In this document: piece by piece, positions 1-5,964 of the stretch
How the letters are laid out: each line of letters begins with the position of its first letter
Numbering within the stretch: the stretch's first letter is position 1
Assembly (NCBI GenBank): GCA_945929285.1
Contig: CAMEOC010000042.1
Span: 1 to 7,708, forward strand
Reading direction: 5' to 3'
DNA length: 7,708 nucleotides
Origin: an uncultured Mucispirillum sp.
GTDB lineage: Bacteria > Chrysiogenota > Deferribacteres > Deferribacterales > Mucispirillaceae
Program-made: the position numbers and the translations under genes
The notes under the pieces: generated by a model
The model's input: the letters and a program-made list of their open reading frames with translations, nothing else
Database searches by the model: none
What the model was told of the DNA's origin: nothing

Positions 1-736
1 TTACATACTGAATAGGAAGCCTGCGTTGAGAAGTTTCCATAAACACAATTGCAACAAAAGCAAAAGCCATAATAGCAATAGCTATTATTAATGGTATAAT
101 TTGAACTGTGCCAGACTGTATTAAGTTGTATGTATTAGAAACTGCACTAGGGAAAGCTGATATAATACCTGCCATAATGATTAATGACATACCATTACCA
201 ACACCGTAAGATGTGATTTTTTCCCCAAGCCATACTAAAAACATTGTACCTGTTGTAAGAGTAAGTGTAGCAATAAACCTAAACTGCCAGCCGTCAATAA
301 ATACTATTTTTGCACCATTTATTTCCATATTTTCTATACCAATGGAAATAGCAAGGCCTTGTATAGCTGCTACAACAACAGTTAAATACCTTGTATATTT
401 TGTAATAGTTGCCCTGCCTTCACTGCCTCTTTTTTTAAGCTCAGCCAGTGATGGTATAACTACTGCTAAAAGCTCCATAATAATAGATGCAGAAATGTAA
501 GGCATAACACCCATAGCAAATACTGTTAATTTTGCTAAAGCACCACCTGTAAACATATCAAGAAAACCAAGTATGTTGTTTTCTGCATTTTGAAAAAACT
601 GAGATAAAGCCTGCCCGTCAACCCCTGGAGTAGGTATGTGAGCACCTATGCGAAATATTGCAAGTAAAAAAAGCGTCATAAATATACGCTTACGTAATTC
701 TGGAATAGAAAATATTTCTTCAATTTTCTTAAACAT
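1..736 (-). CDS. secY: Protein translocase subunit SecY, N-terminal part (C-terminus beyond the window)
   Basis: SecY is the channel-forming inner-membrane subunit of the SecYEG translocon, which exports unfolded proteins and inserts membrane proteins. I translated 245 complete codons from an ATG at 734-736. The start is set by an SD-like AGGCGG a few bases upstream. Family landmarks appear in order: IPELRKRI near residue 11, the periplasmic HIPTPGVD near residue 35, FTGGAL leading into the plug/TM2 region, FAMGVMPYISASIIMEL, the cytosolic loop with KYTRYLT, WLGEKITSYGVGNGMSLII, and the cytosolic loop QRRLPIQY (usual form ERRIPVQYAKR), where the window ends. About 55% of a normal 430-450 residue protein is present, with no internal defect. 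In most bacteria secY follows rplO directly; here it is separated from it by about 5.7 kb and must use its own promoter. Identification is secure. Confidence 0.97.
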   Translation of the reverse strand, partial: MFKKIEEIFSIPELRKRIFMTLFLLAIFRIGAHIPTPGVDGQALSQFFQNAENNILGFLDMFTGGALAKLTVFAMGVMPYISASIIMELLAVVIPSLAELKKRGSEGRATITKYTRYLTVVVAAIQGLAISIGIENMEINGAKIVFIDGWQFRFIATLTLTTGTMFLVWLGEKITSYGVGNGMSLIIMAGIISAFPSAVSNTYNLIQSGTVQIIPLIIAIAIMAFAFVAIVFMETSQRRLPIQYV

Positions 737-776
737 TCTTTCCGCCTTTATTTATTAAAATACACTATAAAAAAAA

Positions 777-805
777 TTGATACCATATATAAAAAAATTT
801 TGCAA
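777..805 (-). promoter_or_regulatory. Candidate secY promoter
   Basis: Reading the minus strand, TTGCAA (800-805) is followed after 17 bases by TATCAA (777-782). The latter is preceded by TGG, giving an extended -10 form (TGGTATCAA). Transcription would start about 35 bases before the secY ATG. A terminator lies just upstream (826-877), so secY needs a promoter here. The -10 matches consensus at only 4 of 6 positions, and the region is so AT-rich that other choices exist. Confidence 0.42.
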
Positions 806-828
806 ACAAAATTATTAGTTTTTGCAAA
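799..828. repeat. Two TTTGCAAA palindromes 22 bp apart, upstream of secY
   Basis: The self-complementary octamer TTTGCAAA occurs at 799-806 and again at 821-828, with centres 22 bases apart (about two helical turns). The proximal copy overlaps the candidate -35 box of secY and the distal copy overlaps the T-run of the upstream terminator. This spacing would suit a dimeric repressor or activator, but short A/T-rich palindromes also arise by chance in this composition. Confidence 0.35.
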
Positions 829-877
829 AAAAATTGGCTCATATACTAAAAATTCTATTATATGAAATATATGAGCC
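826..877 (-). terminator. Intrinsic terminator of the DUF262 operon
   Basis: On the minus strand a perfect 10-base stem GGCTCATATA / TATATGAGCC (868-877 with 836-845) encloses a 22-base loop. After a two-base AA it runs into eight consecutive T (complement of 826-833). It lies 28 bases beyond the stop codon of the 644-residue gene and points the right way to end that transcript before secY. On the plus strand no T-run follows the stem, so it looks one-directional. Confidence 0.85.
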
Positions 878-905
878 TGTAATACTATGTATAATAAACA
901 TTTTT

Positions 906-2840
906 TTATACTTCTTCTTTTGATAAAACCCTATTTATCTCATTTTGTAGTATTGTAACCATCTCTTTTTCATGTTCTCTTGCCATATCTGGTGTCCAGT
1001 TTTCTTCATTATCAATATATGACGCCATTATTTTTAATTTTAAGCTTTGTTCAATATTTTTAATATTAACTATTTTTGCTTTTGGGTCTAAATTTGAAAA
1101 TTTTGAATTTGCTGATGGAGTAATAAGTGCTAAGTTACCAAAACAATTTAAAGAATAATCATCCCATTTCTCATTATTTTCAGGATTTTGAGGATAAAAA
1201 TGTTCAATTGAATTTCTTGATTTAACTACCCAGTCTTTCAATTTAGTTTTTATATCTTTAAAATTATCTCTATATAAAACATAATCTAAGTATGTAAAAA
1301 CTATTCTTTCTACATTACCATAACTTAACTTATTATAATCTATATTTTTTATTTTTTCAACACAATATCTCTCTAGTAAATCTGTTATTTCTTCAAGAGT
1401 AATTAATTCATTTTCTTTATTAATAATGTATTTTAAGACCTTCGTTATCCACTTCATATTTCTTTGGGATATATAAGTATATCTTAAAGTTGATTGTAAT
1501 TTGATTAAATTATCAAGTGTATATTTTTTTTCAATATTATCTTCTATTATAGCCCCACTATCACTAAAAGTATTAACATATCCTCCACCATTTTCATATA
1601 ATTTATATTGCATAAGTACTAGTTCAGTGTTATCTGTATAATCTAGACTCTCTTTTTTTACTATATATTTGTCAAATATAAATCTACATTGAAGCATGTG
1701 ATAGATAAATTTCTTTATGCTTTCTGGACTATTTAAGTGACTTTTAAGATTTTCTAATAAATTTTTATCATCATATAATTTATCTATATTTTCATCATCT
1801 TGAAGTAAAGTCGCATTTACATATAAAAGAAAATAAGGAAATGATAAAATAGAATTATAACTATTTGAATTATCTCCCTTATTACTTTCGGTGTTTTCTA
1901 TAATATCTTTTTGTGTAATTATATTTTCTATAGTATTAGTATTTTTCCCTTTATTATCATCTGATGTAACTTCTATATTCTTTGCTAAAATATCCCATGT
2001 TTTATTTATATCCTTAGGATTTTTTTCTATATTATTTGCAAAACTTAATAAATCTTCGGAAAATAAAATACTTCTAAATTTTTTTTCAAAATTTCTTTGG
2101 ACATGATTGTCCATGTTTGAACAAGCATCCCATATTTTAGCTATAATTTTTCTGTCATTATCATTACCGACTTTATCCATAAAACTTGCTTTAGCAATAT
2201 GATGAAGTTCTAACTGCTCACCTCTTGTATTCATGATTTTAAAATAGTTATTTAAGTCCGTATTTTTTGGTACAGTTATAATAACAATTTCAGTTGTTTT
2301 TATTTTATCAATAAATATATTAATTTTTTCCTTATTTTTACTAATATTCTCAAAATATTTTTTTATTAAATTATAGCCTTCTATTAATTCAGCAGCAATT
2401 TTATCTTCTGCTATTTGTTCATTATTTTTAATGCTCTTTAATGTATCAATATACCGTTTTCTAGCTTCAAAATTTAATTCATTTTGTATAAGTTTATCAT
2501 TTTCTAATATATTATTTTGTTTACTATAATTTTCAAGATAGAGAAATATAAGATAGAGTGTAGTTAATCTTTGCTGACCATCTATTACATCATAAATGCC
2601 ATCTTCTTTTTTATATGATACAATAGTACCCAAATAATACACATTTTCATCAGCTTCTAATACTCTATCATTCCTTAATATTATATCAAATACTCTATCA
2701 TTCCTTAATATTATATCATCTATTAAAGTATATATTTCATCTTCTGTCCATGCATAATTTCTTTGATAAATAGGTATGCGAAATTTATATTCATTTGTAC
2801 AAAATATATCGTTAATTTTTATACTTTCAATTTTGCTCAT
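906..2840 (-). CDS. GmrSD-like DUF262-DUF1524 protein (predicted HNH nuclease)
   Basis: This 644-residue protein has the two-domain layout of GmrSD-type restriction enzymes. The N-terminal DUF262 domain (ParB/sulfiredoxin-like fold, nucleotide-hydrolysing in studied members) shows IPIYQRNYAW (22-31), IDGQQRLTTL (86-95) and NTRGEQL (204-210). A long, mostly helical middle follows. The C-terminal DUF1524 (HNH, His-Me finger) domain shows IEHFYPQN with His547, FGNLAL around Asn569 and SKFSN ending at Asn583, then NWTPDM and a terminal helix. Known relatives (GmrSD, BrxU, SspE) cut phage or modified DNA, so a defence nuclease is the natural reading; the target is unknown. The ATG has GGAG seven bases upstream (2848-2851), inside the preceding gene, and overlaps it by 14 bases, which suggests translational coupling. 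Residues 42-61 hold a perfect in-frame 10-residue duplication. Its base composition is clearly poorer in G+C than the ribosomal genes. Confidence 0.9.
   Translation of the reverse strand: MSKIESIKINDIFCTNEYKFRIPIYQRNYAWTEDEIYTLIDDIILRNDRVFDIILRNDRVLEADENVYYLGTIVSYKKEDGIYDVIDGQQRLTTLYLIFLYLENYSKQNNILENDKLIQNELNFEARKRYIDTLKSIKNNEQIAEDKIAAELIEGYNLIKKYFENISKNKEKINIFIDKIKTTEIVIITVPKNTDLNNYFKIMNTRGEQLELHHIAKASFMDKVGNDNDRKIIAKIWDACSNMDNHVQRNFEKKFRSILFSEDLLSFANNIEKNPKDINKTWDILAKNIEVTSDDNKGKNTNTIENIITQKDIIENTESNKGDNSNSYNSILSFPYFLLYVNATLLQDDENIDKLYDDKNLLENLKSHLNSPESIKKFIYHMLQCRFIFDKYIVKKESLDYTDNTELVLMQYKLYENGGGYVNTFSDSGAIIEDNIEKKYTLDNLIKLQSTLRYTYISQRNMKWITKVLKYIINKENELITLEEITDLLERYCVEKIKNIDYNKLSYGNVERIVFTYLDYVLYRDNFKDIKTKLKDWVVKSRNSIEHFYPQNPENNEKWDDYSLNCFGNLALITPSANSKFSNLDPKAKIVNIKNIEQSLKLKIMASYIDNEENWTPDMAREHEKEMVTILQNEINRVLSKEEV
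2659..2718 (-). repeat. Perfect 30-bp tandem duplication inside the DUF262-DUF1524 gene
   Basis: Bases 2659-2688 and 2689-2718 are identical and abut with no extra base on either side. The unit is exactly ten codons, so the frame is kept and the protein reads DIILRNDRVF then DIILRNDRVL (residues 42-61). The unit lies between the YQRNYAW and YYLGTI motifs of the DUF262 domain. That stretch is about ten residues longer than the equivalent one in the neighbouring 418-residue protein, so the second copy looks like a recent addition. Confidence 0.97.
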
Positions 2841-4083
2841 GTGCCTGCTCCAAACTATTTGTATCTAATAATCTTCTTATATCTTGAAATTTTTTATGTT
2901 TTTCATAATCTATTTTAGTTTCAATCTTTAATATTTCTTCTGGGTCATACATTTCATTTATCATCTTTAATAATGCTCCACAACCCAATTTATCATAACC
3001 ACCAGTTACATATTTATCTACTACCTGTCTATCTACTCGTCTTTTACTCAATCTTAGACCATAGCTCCATTTATATATTTCCTTAATTCCTGTTTTAAGC
3101 TCATCTAAATTAAACCTGTCTACATACATTATTAAGGCACAATGAAACATTGTATTTATATATTTTTGATTATTAAGTATTATTATGTCATTTCTTTCTT
3201 TTACTATAGTTCTTATTTTATTAAGTAGTTCGTGATAATGAAATATATAATAGAAGAAATATTTACCAGAAAATATTTCTTCATTTATTTGAAAAACAAT
3301 ATCTTGGTCATTATTTATATTATTCATTCTATATAACTGATAATTGTATTTATTTCCTAATGAACTACCTTCATAAATATGTAATTCATCTGTAGTAAAA
3401 TTTCTTTTATTATTTTCTTTACTCCACAATTTTATTGGAAATAAATAATCTGCAAAAAGTGCTGCTAATTTATTTGCTTCAATATTCTCCCACTTATTAA
3501 CACAATATAGAATAGTATCATTACTTTCATTATTTTGATTCATTTCTCTTAAATGGTATGCTTTTAAAATATCATGTGGTTCAAGTGTTTTACCTCTTGA
3601 ATTTTGCGAGTCAAAAAATTGAAATGCTTCTTCTTGCTTATTAGTAATAATAACTCCTAATGTACAGTTGTTTAATATGAAATATAAAAGATTATCTTTA
3701 TAATCTATATCATTTACAACTTCTTCTATATAATTATAGTTTTCAAGTATTGCTTTATTAGATAATGTATTAACTTCCTGCTTTAATAGATTAACTTCTA
3801 ATTCTTTATTACTAAGAGTATATATTAATAACGATAATGTTATTAATCTTTGTTGACCATCTACTAAATAATATTTATCATTATTGTCATCTTTATGTAA
3901 TATTATAGTTCCTAGCCTATATTCTTCAATATCCTTATTATGATATGCCTGTAATATATCTGAATAAAGTTTTATTACTGATTTTTTACTCCACACATAT
4001 GGACGCTGATAATGCGGTATTTGTAAACTATCAATTTTAAAAATATTCTCTAAATTACTTATTTCAGTTCTAATTATTGGCAT
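2827..4083 (-). CDS. DUF262-only partner protein (GmrS-like)
   Basis: This 418-residue protein carries the DUF262 motifs IPHYQRPYVW (22-31), LGTIILH (57-63), VDGQQRLITL (74-83) and NSRGKTLEPHDILKA (161-175). No IEHxxPQ or GNL-type DUF1524 motif is visible; the C-terminus is a charged helical tail ending EQAHEQN. In studied relatives the DGQQR motif belongs to a nucleotide-hydrolysing domain that controls a nuclease. Here it may be a regulatory or sensing subunit for the DUF262-DUF1524 protein encoded immediately downstream with a 14-base overlap. The start codon follows a modest SD (GGGGA at 4090-4094, six bases upstream). The 67-base gap to the zinc-ribbon gene upstream contains no terminator but does contain an AT palindrome. 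The DUF262 assignment is firm; the partner role is inferred. Confidence 0.88.
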   Translation of the reverse strand: MPIIRTEISNLENIFKIDSLQIPHYQRPYVWSKKSVIKLYSDILQAYHNKDIEEYRLGTIILHKDDNNDKYYLVDGQQRLITLSLLIYTLSNKELEVNLLKQEVNTLSNKAILENYNYIEEVVNDIDYKDNLLYFILNNCTLGVIITNKQEEAFQFFDSQNSRGKTLEPHDILKAYHLREMNQNNESNDTILYCVNKWENIEANKLAALFADYLFPIKLWSKENNKRNFTTDELHIYEGSSLGNKYNYQLYRMNNINNDQDIVFQINEEIFSGKYFFYYIFHYHELLNKIRTIVKERNDIIILNNQKYINTMFHCALIMYVDRFNLDELKTGIKEIYKWSYGLRLSKRRVDRQVVDKYVTGGYDKLGCGALLKMINEMYDPEEILKIETKIDYEKHKKFQDIRRLLDTNSLEQAHEQN

Positions 4084-4100
4084 ATGCTTTCCCCATATTG

Positions 4101-4114
4101 TTATAATATTATAA
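4101..4114. repeat. 14-bp perfect AT palindrome before the DUF262 pair
   Basis: TTATAATATTATAA is a perfect palindrome sitting in the 67-base gap between the 185-residue gene and the DUF262-only gene, 18 bases before the latter's ATG. It contains TATAAT-like hexamers on both strands, so it could be an operator, an internal -10 region, or simply a product of AT-rich composition. I see no convincing -35 at the right distance. Confidence 0.3.
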
Positions 4115-4150
4115 TTCTGTTTCAGAGTTCAGATATATAAAATATTTTTT

Positions 4151-4708
4151 CTAATCATCTAAATTTATCTTTTCCTGCCATGTTCTGTTATAGACTTTTC
4201 CACAACACTCATTTCTATACTGACCTTCCCAATCTTCACATAAAATTCTTTTAATTTTCTCATTACCATTTGAATCTTTATGTTTCTCTTTTTTAACATA
4301 TGACCTAATTTTTTTAGTATTTAATGTTGTAGTTTTAAAATCTTTTGTATAACAGTATGGACAATATTTATCTGCTTCCTTACCATATTTATGTGCCTTT
4401 AAAAAATAATATACCATAAAGAAAAACATAGGAGTATTAACTATAATTAAAATAGTAATTAATCTGTTGGTATGCTCATCATTCGTAGTATTATCTGAAT
4501 TATTGTAATTATTATTTTCTATATTTGAACTGTTATCTACAATACTCTTTGTATTATAAGTTTTAACTTCATTATTATGATTGATTATTTCATATAATCC
4601 AAATATAATTATTGCTGCCATTATGAATAATAATAAGCAACCTTTACCATTATTTTGTTTTTCAAGTTTTCTTAAATTTTCATATACAACTTTATTCTCT
4701 AAGTTCAT
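4151..4708 (-). CDS. Two-TM membrane protein with C-terminal zinc ribbon (unknown family)
   Basis: I do not recognise this 185-residue protein. The visible layout is a short charged N-terminus (MNLENKVVYENLRKLEK), a hydrophobic helix at about 24-42, an Asn/Ser/Thr-rich linker (about 45-80), and a second hydrophobic helix at about 83-103. A soluble C-terminal domain follows, with CPYC (116-119) and ECCG (Cys168, Cys169) that could bind one zinc ion; Cys157 is a further candidate ligand. With two helices both ends should lie on the same side, most simply the cytoplasm, leaving the low-complexity linker outside. The ribbon shares CxYCxTKxFK, IRSY and CCGxxY...KIN with the gene encoded at 4916-5631, so the two are paralogous at least there. 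The SD AGGAG lies eight bases before the ATG. It precedes the DUF262 pair on the same strand. A membrane sensor or anchor is possible but unproven. Confidence 0.72.
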   Translation of the reverse strand: MNLENKVVYENLRKLEKQNNGKGCLLLFIMAAIIIFGLYEIINHNNEVKTYNTKSIVDNSSNIENNNYNNSDNTTNDEHTNRLITILIIVNTPMFFFMVYYFLKAHKYGKEADKYCPYCYTKDFKTTTLNTKKIRSYVKKEKHKDSNGNEKIKRILCEDWEGQYRNECCGKVYNRTWQEKINLDD

Positions 4709-4736
4709 CAGATATACTCCTATTTTATAAAATATA

Positions 4737-4829
4737 TCATATATAATATTTCATATAAAAACGACAAACAGTGTCATTATAATAATTACCAACAATCACA
4801 AAAAATGAAACAATCATTAAAATTTTCAT
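4737..4829 (-). CDS. 30-residue hydrophobic micro-ORF, TAATG-coupled
   Basis: This tiny ORF starts at an ATG whose A is the last base of the preceding micro-ORF's stop codon (TAATG). The product begins MKILMIVSFFVIVG, enough for one short membrane helix, followed by a polar NYYNDTVCRFY tail. It ends 28 bases before the start of the 185-residue gene. It may be a real small membrane peptide translated by re-initiation, or the decayed continuation of the upstream paralog start. No family is recognised and ORFs this short can arise by chance. Confidence 0.35.
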   Translation of the reverse strand: MKILMIVSFFVIVGNYYNDTVCRFYMKYYI

Positions 4830-4903
4830 TACAATAAAACTAATAGTATACTTAAAGTTAATATTTTTAGTCTTTCATATTCCTTTTTATCTTCTAAATT
4901 CAT
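4829..4903 (-). CDS. 24-residue micro-ORF resembling the start of the next gene (truncated paralog)
   Basis: The ATG at 4901-4903 has AGGAG (4913-4917) nine bases upstream, and that SD overlaps the TAG stop of the preceding gene (4916-4918). The product begins MNLEDKKEYERLKIL and then becomes hydrophobic before stopping after 24 residues. The 185-residue neighbour begins MNLENKVVYENLRKL, and the underlying bases are similar too (shared blocks ATGAA, TTAGA, ATAAA, TATGAAA). This is best read as the surviving 5' end of a duplicated gene, or as a short leader peptide coupled to the operon. Confidence 0.5.
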   Translation of the reverse strand: MNLEDKKEYERLKILTLSILLVLL

Positions 4904-4915
4904 AGTAATTCACTC

Positions 4916-5631
4916 CTAGTAATTCCAATATTTGTATCCATCGCGTTTATTTATTTTCAATCTTCCGTCCTTTTTATATTCAGTGCCACAACATTGCCTT
5001 TTAACTGTAATTACATATTCTTCAATAAAATATGGAATTCTATCTGTTATTCTATCATTATAATCTTTTATTATGTCCGTATAATCATAAGAACGAATAA
5101 ATTCATATTGAATATTTTTCTCTTTAAAATGTTTTGTTCCACAATATTGACATGTTATTCTTGCTTCTTCTATTCTTTTTCTCCTTGCTTCTGCTTCTTC
5201 TGCTTCTTTTTTCTGTTTTTCATCAAAAAGTTTCTTATACTCTTTTCCTTTTCTAACAATCAAAAAATGAGTTTTAATAGTAGCTATAAAACCTACAACA
5301 AAATTAGCAACCCATACAGTAAATAACGAATAAAATATATATTTAAAATATTGTGTGTCATATCCAAATATTCCTACAATAATCTTACATATAAATGTAG
5401 TAGGTAATAATCTAAACAAAATACAACGTCTAATATTTTTAAGAAGAAGCCATTCAGATAATGCTTTCTCAATTACTTTATCTTTTGCGTGTTCTGCACG
5501 AAGATATATTGAAAAGTTTCTTTCTCTTTCTCTTTTTCTTTTTAGAAAACTATTTGCTATCCAAGTATCTTTAAATAAATACCATTTATCACTATCACAA
5601 AAAAACCTGATATTAGTTTTTTATAATACAT
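4916..5631 (-). CDS. Membrane protein with coiled coil and zinc ribbon; -1 frameshift in a T7 run
   Basis: The main open frame runs from a stop at 5621-5623 to a TAG at 4916-4918 but contains no ATG before the ribbon; a TTG at 5417-5419 would give only 167 residues. An ATG at 5629-5631 with a consensus AAGGAGG seven bases upstream opens a different frame (MYYKKLISGFF) that runs into seven T at 5599-5605. A -1 shift there joins it to the main frame and gives a 238-residue protein. Numbered on that product: soluble N-terminus with a basic RKRERER patch (about 32-38), two hydrophobic segments (about 75-91 and 96-119), an Ala/Glu/Lys/Arg coiled coil (about 128-159), and a zinc ribbon with CQYC (161-164) and QCCG (Cys214, Cys215). 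The ribbon matches the 185-residue gene. It is either a one-base decay, a sequencing error in the homopolymer, a switchable tract, or programmed frameshifting. Function unknown. Confidence 0.6.
5599..5605 (-). other. T7 run forming a -1 slippery heptamer
   Basis: In the frame set by the ATG at 5629-5631 the codons read GGT TTT TTT GTG, so the run is phased exactly as T TTT TTT, the X XXY YYZ pattern of -1 slip sites. Staying in frame gives a 25-codon ORF ending in TAG; slipping -1, or adding one T, enters the long zinc-ribbon frame. Nine bases downstream lies a weak hairpin (ATAAAT-GGT-ATTTAT), much weaker than typical frameshift stimulators. Confidence 0.6.
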
Positions 5632-5638
5632 TATCTAT

Positions 5639-5645
5639 CCTCCTT
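5639..5645 (-). promoter_or_regulatory. Consensus SD deciding the true start of the frameshifted gene
   Basis: AAGGAGG lies seven bases before the ATG at 5629-5631, the best ribosome-binding site in the window. It argues that translation begins here and not at the internal TTG 210 bases downstream, which makes the frame change at the T7 run significant. Confidence 0.8.
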
Positions 5646-5688
5646 AATATATTAATTTTAATAAATTTTTAAGATATATTCGCAATAA

Positions 5689-5823
5689 TTAAGATTTAAA
5701 TTATTACAAAAATTCATTGAACAATTATTTCAATCGTTTAGTCATATAAATAAACAATATTATGTTGAATTACAAAAGTATAAAGATGAGTTGAAATATT
5801 TAAAAATAGATTTTACCACATAA
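5689..5823 (+). pseudogene. Possible C-terminal remnant of a plus-strand gene
   Basis: This frame is open for 44 codons on the plus strand, ends in TAA, and has no ATG, GTG or TTG usable as a start. The peptide (for example KFIEQLFQSF and VELQKYKDELKYLKIDF) has the amphipathic, Lys/Glu/Gln/Tyr-rich look of a real protein tail and not of a random AT-rich frame. It would be the only plus-strand coding trace in the window. Open frames of this length do occur by chance, so this is weak. Confidence 0.22.
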
Positions 5824-5845
5824 AAAAGAAACAATAAGAAGATAG

Positions 5846-5905
5846 TTAGAATATTAAAACTGTGTCCCCCCGAGCAAAACTAAATTGATTTAATGTTATT
5901 AACAT
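5846..5905 (-). CDS. 19-residue micro-ORF with SD and a G6 run
   Basis: An ATG at 5903-5905 follows AAAGGGGGAT (5911-5920) by a normal distance, resembling the SD used by rpsE here. The product is MLITLNQFSFARGDTVLIF. Codons 12-13 fall in a run of six G (5866-5871), the most GC-rich spot of the insert. One extra G would extend the frame to about 46 codons with a hydrophobic segment. It may be a leader peptide, a switchable small ORF, or chance. Confidence 0.28.
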   Translation of the reverse strand: MLITLNQFSFARGDTVLIF

Positions 5906-5964
5906 ATTATATCCCCCTTTGCCAATAAATATTAAATACAAAACAATATACAATATTTACCTTT

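Larger units (their letters stand above)
5632..5964. other. 333-base gap without a firm gene
   Basis: This stretch lies between the orphan 85-residue gene and the membrane/zinc-ribbon operon. It holds the operon's SD and presumably its promoter (TTGCGA with TATTAA 16 bases on, at about 5656-5683, is a weak candidate). It also contains a start-less plus-strand open frame (5689-5823) and a 19-codon minus-strand ORF with an SD and a G6 run (5846-5905). I find no terminator with a convincing T-run, no tRNA and no insertion sequence. Confidence 0.6.

Noticed and set aside
213..500. 95-codon plus-strand open frame
   Set aside because: It lies antisense to clearly conserved secY codons, has no SD and gives a protein unlike any family; it is a shadow frame.
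1891..2106. 71-codon hydrophobic plus-strand frame
   Set aside because: It is antisense to the DUF262-DUF1524 gene; its Phe/Ile/Leu richness simply mirrors Lys/Asn/Glu codons on the other strand, and no SD is visible.
2659..2718. CRISPR-like repeat
   Set aside because: Only two units, directly abutting with no spacer, and in frame within a gene; it is a tandem duplication.
4994..5326. 110-codon Phe/Cys-rich plus-strand frame
   Set aside because: It mirrors the zinc-ribbon and coiled-coil codons of the minus-strand gene; poly-Phe and Ser-Cys runs are typical of antisense Lys/Glu/Ala codons.
5417..5419. TTG as the start of a 167-residue zinc-ribbon protein
   Set aside because: There is no SD before it and the open frame continues 67 further protein-like codons upstream; the consensus SD and ATG at 5629-5645 are far better, at the price of a -1 shift.
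5581..5598. Hairpin as a strong programmed-frameshift stimulator
   Set aside because: The stem is only six A-T pairs with a three-base loop, much weaker than known stimulators, so programmed frameshifting is not claimed, only possible.
5355..5672. 105-codon plus-strand frame
   Set aside because: It is antisense to the 5' half of the frameshifted gene, has no SD, and its repetitive Ser-Leu-Phe stretch reflects the opposite RKRERER codons.
5858..5876. GC-rich block as an insertion-sequence end
   Set aside because: The isolated G/C patch looked like a transposon terminus, but I found no inverted partner, target duplication or transposase in the window.
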